Shown here piece after piece: positions 45,870 to 57,200 of a stretch of 64,000 nucleotides of DNA (its first letter is position 1; the number at the start of each line of letters is the position of its first letter). The notes below the pieces were generated by a model. It ran no database searches. It saw only the letters and a program-made list of their open reading frames with translations, and was not told where the DNA came from. Position numbers and translations under genes: made by a program. This stretch comes from Plasmodium brasilianum (taxonomy: Eukaryota > Apicomplexa > Aconoidasida > Haemosporida > Plasmodiidae), in the NCBI RefSeq assembly GCF_023973825.1, contig NC_090116.1, positions 372,001-436,000 of the forward strand, read 5' to 3'.

Positions 45870-48800
45870 ACGCATTTAGTGTACACTCCCCTAAAACTTT
45901 TTTAAATGATGTATGACTTCTTTTCCACTGTATTTTACACAGAACAAAATTGATGAAAATATGAAGTATTTTAAGAATTACATTTTAAATATAATACAAC
46001 GTTTTAGTGAATACCTAGTTGCCTGTAAAGAACTTTTTACTTTTCAAGACAAACATCTAAATAGCATTTATCAAAAATTAGAAAAAGAACAAATGGGTGA
46101 TCAAATAGATTATTATAAATTTATAGACTTGAAAAAAATTTCTCAAACTGTAATTTCTTTTTCTTTTTCTTTCTACGAATGTGTTAAAGTTATGTGTACC
46201 TGTATTTGTATATGCACATTTATATACATGTATACGCATGTGTGTGAACATATATACATTTATGTACATGTGTATACCCAATGAATACGTTCATATTTGC
46301 TTTTATCCGTGTGCTTCTTAACTCCTACATGTCTGTTTTTTTTTTTTTTTTTTTTTTTTCATTTAAAGGAAGTAATCTTCCTAGAGGAAGCGATAAATTT
46401 GTTAGCAAATTTCGAGGAGGCATGGCATAACAAAGAGGACATTGAGCATATTAAGGTAATTCGAGTTAGCTATTCGTTTCTTGGCAGGAATATAAATATA
46501 TATACGTACACACACATACGCATACACACATATACACATTTATTCTTATACATGTATTTATACCTGTGCGCACTCTCACACGAACCGGTTCTCTTTTGTC
46601 TGCAGGACGTGCTGCTCAACATAGCGGCCAAATTAAAGAAAATTTTCATAAAGGTAAATATTTATCTGTGCGTAGAAGAATATATATATCCCACAAATAT
46701 TGAGAGTAAAATGTTTGAGCTAAAAAATGTTATCATAGAATTAAGATGTTTGAAAAATGTTATCTTAAAAACGATAAATATATTTGCTTGTGTTTTGTCT
46801 GTATGTCCATATAATAACGACAAAATAATGGTTGAATATTTTAAAAAAAGAAAAATTATTAGTAAAAAAAGCATAGATATGAATAAAACGGACAGAGGGA
46901 TGTACTGCATTGAAGCAAGTTACAATGACGTGTATGCTAATAACTGGAGCAGTGAAGAAGAAAATTATGATGGCTTAGAAAACATTAGTAATAATATCCG
47001 TAAAGGTAATATAAGTAGTAACAACACTATTAGCAGCAGTAACAGTGGTAGAACGTTTGCGCATAATAACGTAAACTTCAAGAAACTGCTATGCGAAAGA
47101 GAAAGAAAATTCCTCTCTAAATTTGAACACCTACAAAATTACACAGAAAAGAATAACAAGATTATTTTCTTTTTATTAAAAAAATTTAAAGTATTATTAG
47201 AAGATATATGTTATTCTTTTAACTTTTTAAAATCATATATATCTTTTCGTATGTGTGAAATTAAAGGAGCAGATAACGTAAATATTGAAAATTACAAATT
47301 AATTACATACATACAAGATCTGACCAATTCATTTATTAAGGCTATCGAAAATTTTGATATAGGAAAATTACAACTACCTCTTGTCTCATTGTTATCATAT
47401 AGTAGATTTAATAGATGCATGTTATATAAAAAACAAAGTGAGTTTTTAGAAAAAATTAATTATGCATATGCTAAGGTAAACGTTATTCCATACAACTCGC
47501 TAGAAACTAGTTTTAGACACGTAGAAATTTATAAAAAAAATTATATAGAATTAAATAAAATGCTTCTAAAAAAAAAGAAAACCATCAAGAGGTTGAGAAG
47601 AATAAATGAACAGGTTAGAAACGAATGTAGAAAAGAAGAAAAAAAGAAAGGAAAAAAGAAAGAAAAAAAGAAAGGAAAAAAGAAAGGAAAAAAGAAAGGA
47701 AAAAAGAAAGGAAAAAAGAAAGAAAAAAAGAAAGGAAAAAAGAAAATTATGGGCCCTTATATGCGCGCTTATGCATGTTTACTACCTCCGGAGTTCATAA
47801 TACACTGCATTTGCATTGTGCCTTATTACAATCCTGTGTATCATGGATACATGCCTTTCCCACTTTTATACCTTCTACCCTTTTTACAGGTCTTAAGAGA
47901 GTTCAAAAGCACAGTAGTAACAAATAAAGAGCTAACCATAAAAAATGAATTTTTAACGAATTCCTTGTCCCTCAAAAGAGAAATAGATAATGAAGAAGTC
48001 ATTGTGAACGATGTACAATTGTACGCAGAGAAAATTTTAAAATTTATCATATCTAATAATTGTGAAAAGAAATATTTAAATATTAGAGAAAAGCAGCTGA
48101 TAGAAGCGTATATTTGTTCTTGCATAAAGATAAATAATTTGAATGGGGAAATCAAAAAAAACGTGCAGGTACTTCTTCGTCCTTTTATTTCACGTACCAT
48201 TAATAAGTTACAACGTGGGTGTATGTGTGTGTACATATGTATATGTGTGCGCGGGTACGTGCGTAGGAATACGCGCGAACCTTGCTGCATAAACAGGCAA
48301 GTGCTTTTATTTTATTATGTTTTGTTTTGCTTTATTCTTTTTTGTTTTGCTTTATTTATTTCTTTTCTTTTCTTTTTTTCTGAGCAGATTCGAGAGCAGT
48401 TAGAAGGAGAAGTCTATACAAAAGTAGACGAAATAAAAAAGCTAAATCAGCAGATAGAAATATATAAGGTAATGCTACTAATTTGACGTTTTTCTTAAAA
48501 ATAAAAAGAAAATATTTCTTTTTGCATAACCATATAATAAATCATTGCAGACATTTCGCGGAAATGCCTGATGTATTCAATTTTGAGATTATAATATGAT
48601 CCCATTCACCTTACTAACCTCATTCAATCCATTCAACTCATTGATCTAATTCGTTTTTTTACCGCTCCCATTTTTCTTAGGAGGAGGAGACAAATATACA
48701 TAAAAAATACGAAGAGCAAGTAGGAAATAAAATAAAAAATTTTCTTTATCTCTTCGTAACTACTTCCGTATAATCATGTACTCGTTACTTATCGATATAA

Positions 48801-49150
48801 TTACCCTTTCGTTATTTTTATGCTTCATGTGTACATGCGTACATACATATGCACACCTCCAAGGTGATACACATACATGCATGTGTACGTATATTTATTT
48901 TCCCCCTTTCGAAAGATGAAAACCTTACACGATTTAATTGTAACCCTGGAAAAACAAATTTCTAAATTAAAGTCTGAGAGAAGTGTTAACAAATTTTTTA
49001 TTCTTTGCACCATTTGTGGGAACAAAAATAACATGGGTAATCTTGTCGACTGTACAAACATACGTATATGCACGCATTACATATACACACATATATATAC
49101 GTAAGTACATAGACAAAATATTATCATTTATCCAACATCATATAAGGAGG

Positions 49151-49199
<49 letters not shown>

Positions 49200-49263
49200 A
49201 GGCGTAATTTTGAAAAATAGAAAGTGCCTTAAATGTAGTTCGATAATAGTTTTTTTGAAATAA
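44276..49263 (+). CDS. PPP1R21 (FERRY subunit Fy-2)-like coiled-coil protein with C-terminal zinc ribbon, 13 exons
   Basis: Model: 44276-44339, 44490-44665, 44851-44962, 45133-45230, 45496-45768, 45943-46149, 46369-46455, 46606-47613, 47890-48168, 48388-48468, 48681-48719, 48916-49036 and 49202-49263; 868 residues, phase continuous. The N-terminus (KYKEIKKQNDILKKAIV, then NELSDKIVHLTNLLEE, then ELGIKIKENETLHKEI) follows the KLRAQ region of human PPP1R21 position by position (YSKLRAQNQVLKKAVV, NQQLAKRVELLQDEL, DLQKKIEENERLH). A central alpha-helical region (about 200-560) and further coiled coil (about 640-830) follow. The C-terminus has CTICGNKNNMGVILKNRKCL then KCSS, a CxxC...CxxC zinc ribbon. 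PPP1R21 is a subunit of the FERRY complex, a Rab5 effector linking early endosomes to mRNA. That role here is inference. Confidence 0.8.
47614..47889 (+). other. Stop-free in-frame intron with Lys-rich purine repeat
   Basis: This 276-bp intron of the PPP1R21-like gene has GT/AG ends, length divisible by three and no in-frame stop. Its 5' half is a GGAAAAAAGAAA-type repeat encoding (KKGKK)n. Introns 46456-46605 (150 bp) and 48169-48387 (219 bp) of the same gene share these properties, so retention would insert 50, 92 or 73 residues without breaking the frame. Confidence 0.7.
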
Positions 49264-49321
49264 ATTACATCTAAATATGAGTCATAAAAAAAAAAAAAAT
49301 AAAATAAAAAAAAGCTAATGA
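49264..49321. other. 58-bp gap between convergent stop codons
   Basis: The PPP1R21-like gene (+) ends at 49263 and the bL25-like gene (-) at 49322. With so short a gap the 3' UTRs must overlap unless they are almost absent. A poly-A run (49287-49299) lies between them. Confidence 0.8.
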
Positions 49322-51011
49322 TTATTGCTTTGGCCAGTAGTCTTTGTATGTTAGTTGAATCCTTTTCCCTTTTCTGTTCACAAAATTTGGATCAATGTAA
49401 TCATCTGGTAAGGGTGTTTCGGGAATCTGTAAGGAAAGACGTATTAGAAAAATATAAATTTTGTCATACATGGAGCTGTAAAATATGTTTACCTGTGCAT
49501 ATATGTACATATGTATGTATGGGCATAGGTACATAAACACACACATAAGTGCATATGTTCTTTCTTCCAACATTTTTATTGCATTTATCTAACCTTTCCA
49601 GGTTCATATGTCCACACGACTTCTGTTTCATTTAAGTCGTAATCCTCAGAAAAAATAACGTCCCCATTTTCTGGTAATAAATGCTATAAAGCATATTAGT
49701 GCGTATTTTCTTTTTTTCTTTTTTTGTTTATTTACTTTTTGAATTTGTTTGTTTAAATGCATATATGTGGTCATTGCATATCATGTAGGAATAAGTGCAT
49801 ATGTACATATCCACATAAATGTATATATATGTATATATATATGTATATATATATATGTATATACACATACATGTGCTCACTCTTACCATTAAGTCCTTCA
49901 GTTTGATCGAATTGTAAGGTTCCTTATACGTTAACTTCGAAACATCAATTTGAAATGGAGGTGGAATGTTATTTCCCATTACTTTACATTTTATGTAATT
50001 TAGTGCTAACTGAACATGATAACCATTAATATATGCTGGACATCCAATCAGACCTACGATGCTGCAGGGGATATTTATTTCGGTTACTTGATTCTCGACC
50101 ACCCTTGCGAATTTTAAAAAGTATATGTGCTTTTCCACTGTTCAAAAAAAGAGAATAAAATAAAATAAGAAAAAGATCAAATCAAATTAAATCAGATGAT
50201 ATTAAATAATATCAAATAAAAATAAGAAAAGAAACAAAATCAAAATTCGGGATACGAATAAGACATGAGACTAATAATGTACAATATCATTATTACAATA
50301 CTTTATACGAAAACAATCCTTTCCCCTTTTTTATACTTACGAGGATCTGCCTCAACGTGAGACACAACACATTCAATAACATCCCCTTCGATATGTATTC
50401 TAAACAATCTTGCAGAAAATACTAATATGAGGAAAAATAAGAAGAAAAAAAAAAAAGAAATTTTAATAACGAATGAACACTAGAAACTTGTGCATACTTT
50501 ACGTATCTATATATATGTATTTATATTAATCTTGCATAAATTAGTCATTTGTTTCACATATTAAAATACCCATTCAAATATAAACAGTACATATATATAT
50601 ATATATATATAAGCACAAATCTAACAATACGAATTATCTTCAAAACCTTTTTTTTTATTTAACTATTTCATAATTACACAAAGATAAGTGTCCATCGTCC
50701 TCCTCAAAAGCGTATTCATCAATTAATTTATGATCAATACAAATTCTTTTTTCAATACCATATTTCCAAATAATAGCAGGTACGTAACCATGTACTTGAA
50801 TCAATTCTTTTTTCTTAAATTTTTCCCAACGCCTCGCTTTTAAGTCAACAACTGTGTTTATCTTACTATTCGAGTTGAAGTAATTTATTATTTCTTTTTT
50901 CAAATAATCCCACTGTTTAAATTTCAGGTATAATTTATAGTTTAAATGATTTCTTTTTGTGTGATACATAAAATAGCTATTTTTCCAGCTACTTAACTTG
51001 AAGAGATTCAT
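49322..51011 (-). CDS. bL25-like ribosomal protein, probably mitochondrial, five exons
   Basis: Model: 50678-51011, 50341-50421, 49887-50137, 49594-49683 and 49322-49426; 286 residues, phase continuous. The N-terminal half contains DLKARRWEKFKKKELIQVHG followed by YVPAIIWKYGIE, the bL25 pattern (A-R, basic helix, then VPAVLYG-G). Next come LFSARLFRIHIEGDVIECVV and a C-terminal all-beta segment (VTEINIPCSIVGLIGCPAYI, then IPPPFQIDVSKLTY, SIKLKDL), as in the TL5/CTC form of bL25. bL25 binds 5S rRNA in bacteria; which organelle RNA it meets here is unknown. The N-terminus (MNLFKLSSWKNSYFMYHTKR) resembles a mitochondrial presequence. An extra C-terminal tail of about 60 residues is lineage-specific. 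The family call is by eye. Confidence 0.72.
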
Positions 51012-51240
51012 CTTTGTTTTACCTTTTTTTTTTTTTTTTTTTTGTTTTTTTTCTTATAATTAATTTTTAATTACATTTTGTTTTAAAATTAGTTAGTGTT
51101 ACATTTGGACTATCATACGCAAAGCGCTAAGCCAAATGCGCTACTACTCGTAAGTACATAAATTCGAGTAAAAAAAAGGTATACTTTAATGAATAGGTGT
51201 AATCATTTAAATACGTATGTATGCATGTATATATGTATGA
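51012..51240. other. Short tandem intergenic region
   Basis: 229 bp between the start of the bL25-like gene and the stop of the giant gene, both on the minus strand. It holds poly-T (51026-51043) and a slightly GC-richer patch (51120-51150, AAGCGCTAAG...ATGCGCT). It must contain the 3' UTR of one gene and the promoter of the other. Confidence 0.6.
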
Positions 51241-54200
51241 TTATATGTGTAAGTACTCACGCACCATTAGCCTTTTCAACTTGCGAAAATAATCCTTGTA
51301 CAAGCAATGGAAAAAAAAAAAAAAAGAAAGAAAAGTACTGGTATACCTACTCAAATATAAATATATATATACGTGCGTGTGTATATATATAAATACATAC
51401 ACTTCTTCAAAGTAAAAAAAATTAACAGAAGTGTATAATTGCATCAAGCATTTGAAGCGTATTACGCTAAAAATAACTCGCTTTTTGTGCACTAAATCGG
51501 TAAATACAAATAAATATCTACCCATATAATAACATCAGTACAAACAAACGCCTTAAATAGGTAAGTATATAGATAAATACTTAAATAACTAAATAGCTAA
51601 ATGGCTAAATCATAAATATAATGTAGCATATTAACACACTCCTCATTATAATTTCCTTTTTTTAAAATTAAGCGTGTTATTTATGGTAATATATGTTCTC
51701 AAAAAAAAAAAAATAAATAAATAAAATGAAATGAAATAAAATGAAATGAAATAAAATGAAATGAAATGAAATGAAATGAAATAAAATGAAATGAAATAAA
51801 ATGAAATGAAATGAAATGAAATAAAATGAAATGAAATAAAATGAAATGAAATAAAATGAAATAAAATAAAATAAAACGAATAATAATAGAACAAGCCTAT
51901 ATAATACAAAAAAATTGTTTAAGTTTTAGAATCGCTAACAATAATGCACATATATGAAAGTACAAAAAAAATCAAACACTTTAATTTCACTTAGGAAAAG
52001 TTCAGAACGTTAAGATGATATACTTGCTTCGTCATTATACGCAAACGTTTAAAAGGGAAGAAGTGACTCATTTATATATATATATAGACATATATGTATG
52101 TACATGTATATATGCAAGTAGCCTTATTCTGAAAATGCGGCTAGAGCGTACCCATTATAATATTACCTGCAAAATGAAAAATGCATTTTGTTTAATTGAA
52201 AAACGTCCTCTTTAAAAAAGTGCATATATGTATGTATATATATATATATATATGTTTGTACATACGCATCTACACGTGTACATTTGTACACACATATTTG
52301 TACAGGCGTTACCATTCAATTCGTAGAGCTCATCATTTGAGCTGCTAGTCTCGAATGCATATTTCTTATTTCGGCTTAAGTTGTATGCCTTCAATTCTAC
52401 AGGCTGTAAAAGGAAAGAATTTAGGAAACAGGAAATAAATAAATTAATTAATAAGTAAATTAATTAATAAGTAAATTAATTAATAAGTAAATTAATAAAT
52501 AAATAAATTAATTAGTAAATAAAAAATAAAATAAAAATAAAAGGCCTACATTAAATAATTAAAATGTATTTTATTCAAATACATATGTGTACATTTCACT
52601 CAGTGAACAATTTAGAGACAGTATGTAAAATGTCTAAAAAGAGTTTTTGTTCTCATATGTTTTTCTTTTTTTTTTTAAATGAATTCGTAAACATTTAGCT
52701 TAATATATTACGGCTTGGAAAGTTCTGCTGTAGATTCTTATTAACTCCTTTTTTAAAAAAGCCCTTTCTCGTCGACAGGAAATAATCAATTTAAAGTATT
52801 CCTTGGAATCATTTTCACATAATGCCTAAAATGGATACAAAAAATAAAATATAGTAAAATAAAATAAAATAGTTTTGAAGCGCTTTATGAACTTTTTTTT
52901 TAATTGAGATGTTAGGTTAGAACATGGATAAATGGGCATATATGTGGGGGTGCACAAATATGCATTTACGAATATATGAATTTATATACGTATTTACGCA
53001 ATTACATATTTGCTTATATATAAGCGGTAGTATAAACCAAAGGGGACAAGTTACATAAAAGTCAACACTAATTTTGATGTGATAGCGAAAACAGCTTTTC
53101 ATGCACATTATTGCCTTTGTCCTTTTTCGTCTTTCCTTTTTCGTCTTTCCTTTTTCGTCTTTCCTTTTTCGTCTTTCCTTTTTCGTCTTTCCTTTTTCGT
53201 CATTCCTTTTTCGTCTTTCCTTTTTCCCTTTTCTCTTTCCACTTTTCATTTTTTCTTTTTCATTTTTTCCCCATTTTCCCCTTTTATAAGAGAAAAAAGG
53301 AGCACACACTTACGTCGATCTTTTTGAAGGCATCAGAACTTAAGCAAATTCCATTCGTGTGAGATGTAAAGTAACATGGAAAGGTGTCAGTCTTACAATT
53401 ATTTTCAATTGTCTTCATATTACTAGAAGAATAAATAGTTACCTTCATGTTAAAATTTCCTTTCATATTCACGCGTTTTATATTAAAATAGTGTAGATAT
53501 ACTGTTATTATATTTATCTTGATGGTTAAAAACTGTTCAACCACCTTATTCTTCCTTTTGTTAGAAAAAATGCTGTCTTTTCTTTCAGTAAAGATTGCAT
53601 TTTTTTTTTTGCCAGATATCAACTCCTCTTTTGTCGATTCATTGTTCATTTTAACTTCTTCCTCCTTACTTTCCATATTTTGTAAATTTTCTAAATCTTC
53701 GTAAGAATATTCTATTATGTTGTTGTTACTTGAATAAAGTGTACGCTTTACTTGAATTATTTTTTTTAATTTGTCAGTAAAGCTGTCACTTTTTATTTCA
53801 TTATTTGACCATTTAAATATTTTTTCTTTTTTTTCATTTAGAATGGGTTGTTCATTAAAATCGTTTGCATGTTTCTCATTTAAATTAAAGCTGGTTATTG
53901 TTTTTTTTGTTATAATTTTTGGAAATTTTAATTTTTCCCCATTATGTTTCTCACAAGTGGTAATATTAACATCCGCATTAGAAGTTGTAGCAGCCAAAGT
54001 AGCCATGCGACTATTTTTTTTTTTTTTTGCGTCATATAATATTTTTGGGGTAACATGGGACTGGTTTTCACTACTTTCATTGTAACTTAAAATTGAAAAC
54101 TGGTCTTTTTCCGTAAGTTCGCCAAAATTGTACTTTTTTTCCATTTTTTCTAGTTTTTCCCTTTCTTCCTTTTTTTGCTTCTTTTCTTTATTCTTTTCAT

Positions 54201-57200
54201 ATTTCTTTTTTATTTTTTTTATTTTTCTTCTGTTTTCCTGTTTTTTCAAAAATGACATGTGTAAATTGGTAGAAGGGGGAAAATCTTTTTTTTTTCTTCT
54301 TCCTCTGCTTGTTTTCTCGCTTGTCTTACTTCTTCCTATGCTCATTTCCCCTCTTAATTTGCTTCTTCTCCCTTTGATACTGTGCATTTTTGTGCTAGGA
54401 ATATCCTTTTTAAGGTACTGCTTTTCCACAAAAAATTCAAGTGTTCTCATAGATATATTTAAGCTTTTTAAATCAACATAATTTGAATATTTTCTTAGCT
54501 TTTTTTTACTTGTTAAAATTGGTACATCTGTTATTATGCCTGTTTTTTTTCCATATAAAAAGGAGGCATTCAAATTGTGAAAATCCTTTTCACTCCCCCT
54601 CCCATTGGTATAACCCTCTTGTTTACTTAATTTCTTCACCTGTTCCGATATATTTTTTTCATTTATATTTTCTTTGTTTAAACTATTGAACATGATGTTA
54701 CCTGTTTTATTTTGGGAACGTGAAGTTTCTACTTTCTTTTTGATCCTTTTTTTTTTGGAAATGCTTTCATTATCATGCCAGTTTTTTAAAGAACTACCTT
54801 TTATCATTAGATTGGAATAAACTTGTCCCCCTCTCTCAATCGGTTTAGAAAATAAAGTTTTATCTTTTTTCTCTTCTTCCTCTTTCCCTGTAAAGTGTAA
54901 TATTGAATATGTCTTATTAGACCCCCCTATACCTTTATCCCATTCTCCCCTATCCTTTATATTGTTACTATGTTGTATTAAATCAGGGGTGATATTTCTC
55001 TTTTTTTGACCATCATCATATCTAATCTTACTTACAAAATTATACTTATTTCCCTCTTTTTTAGCCAAACACCCTAAAATGGTTTCTTCCCCTTTTGAAT
55101 TCGATGCAAACGACATGTTTAATTTGTTTAATCTGCTTAACTTGCTTAATCTGCTTAAACTGTTTAATCTGCTTAACCTGCCTAATCTGCTTAACCTGCC
55201 TAATCTGCTTAAACTGTTTAATCTGCTTAACCTGCTTAATCTGCTTAAACTGTTTAATCTGCTGAGGCACTTTCCCTTTTTATACATACGTTTCTCCTTT
55301 CTTCTTCTCTTTTTTTCTTTTAAATTTTCTTTCGAAAATTTATGGAATTCTTTTGCAAAAATAGGAGAAACTCGTTCATATAAATATTCATTTTCCTCAT
55401 TAAGCCAATTTGGGTATATTCTTATCGTATCTTTCTTAAGTTTACATTTTTCATATATACCCTCTACTTTCGCTTTTTCTCCTGTAAGGTTTTTCCCATC
55501 TTTGTCTCTTTTTCTTGTATTTTCTTCTTCGTAAAGTATTTTAGAATATATCCCCGTTTTATTGCCATTCATTTCTTCTTTATTTACTGGATATACTTTA
55601 TTAAAAGCATTTCTTTCAGAAACGTGCACAATGCTGTCGACTATTCCAGGGATCAGTTTGTTATTTTTATCCATACTACAGTTACTACTGTCGTTATTAC
55701 TTACGCTACCATTAATATCTTTTTTTTTATGATATATTTTAGTTTTATATTTGTCCTTCTCCTTGTGCAACTCTTCACCCTTAGGAAGACCCTCACGCGT
55801 AGATTTGTCCCTCTCAAGGGTAGTCTCTTCCCTCTCATGGGTAGTCTCTTCCCTCTCATGGGTAGTCTCTTCCCTCTCATGGGTAGTCTCTTCCCTCTCA
55901 TGGGTAGTCTCTTCCCTCTCATGGGTAGTCTCTTCCCTCTCATGGGTAGTCTCTTCCCTCTCACGGTAGTGCTTTATAAAGTTTTCACTTTCGTCAATGG
56001 AAACAACTCTATCATTGTCAAAACAACTTGTTATTTTTTTTCCTTCCACCCCTTTCTTAACATCCTTGTAATTTCTGTTGTTCCTCTTTTCACTTTCAAA
56101 AGGGTCCAATGAACTATAGCTGTCACTGTTTTGACCTTTAATAACATGGCTAATATTTTCTTTCCCCTTAGAGCTAATTTTTTTAAAACCTGCCGTTAAA
56201 GAGTTTTTTAATTGTCCGTAACGGATAATTTCGTCTTGGATATTATTCGTGCTTTTCCCCTTACATATATACACTTCATTAACTTTTGGTAACGTTTCAT
56301 TTTTTATGGTAAAATTTTCATTTATCTTCTTGTCATTCGACAATTTTGTAGTGGAAATGTTTATATCAGTTGAGCTTTTCACTCTTCTTGGACTTTTTAA
56401 TTTGTTTGTTTCTTTTAAAAATACTTCCTTTTTCTTCTCTTTTTCCATAGAGTTTCTTATTACCACACTATATTGCTCGATATTTGTAGAGTATTTGTTT
56501 TTTTCAAAATATTTACTCTCACAAGTAAAATCATCTACTTTTAACGCTTGTTTTGGCAAGGGTGAAGTTACATCATATGTACTAGTTCCATTTTCATATT
56601 GTTCTTCTCTTCTATTTAATAAAAGCATATCTCTATTGAAATTATGCTTCAATGTGTTCTTCCTACTTAAAGGGGAAAAAGCAGTGTTTTTTCCCCCCTT
56701 TTTTGAAAATACTATCATTTTTGTAGGTAATTTTATACTACCTCCCCCTCCGTTACACACTTTATTATAGGTATCACGTTTAGATAATAAATTCGATTTT
56801 TTTCCAAATGTATAAACATTTCTTTTTTCTAATTCCTTAACTGCCCTAATGCTGTTATTATTGTATGGAGTAAATTTGTTCTTATGCGTGTTTTTACCCC
56901 AATTATTCTTTACAATTCTACTTATATTGAAAGAGACATTTTTTTTCCCCTCCTTCTCCGCTGTTGTATTAAATGTTATCATTTTATATGGCTCAAGATT
57001 GTTCGAAAATCTTTTCATATTTGGAAATGGAATAAATGTATCTACAAGATTGTAATCATATTTTTCATTAGTTTCTTCTTTGTATACATCACAAAAATTA
57101 TATATTTTCTCAATTCTTGAAAATAGCTGTTTCTCCTTTTCAATTGATTCTTTTAATTTAAGTGTGCTCTTCATATTAGTTGTCAATTCGACCTTATATC

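Noticed and set aside
53079..53362. Plus-strand ORFs rich in Phe/Ser/Leu
   Set aside because: They lie in an intron minisatellite of the giant gene and on its antisense strand.
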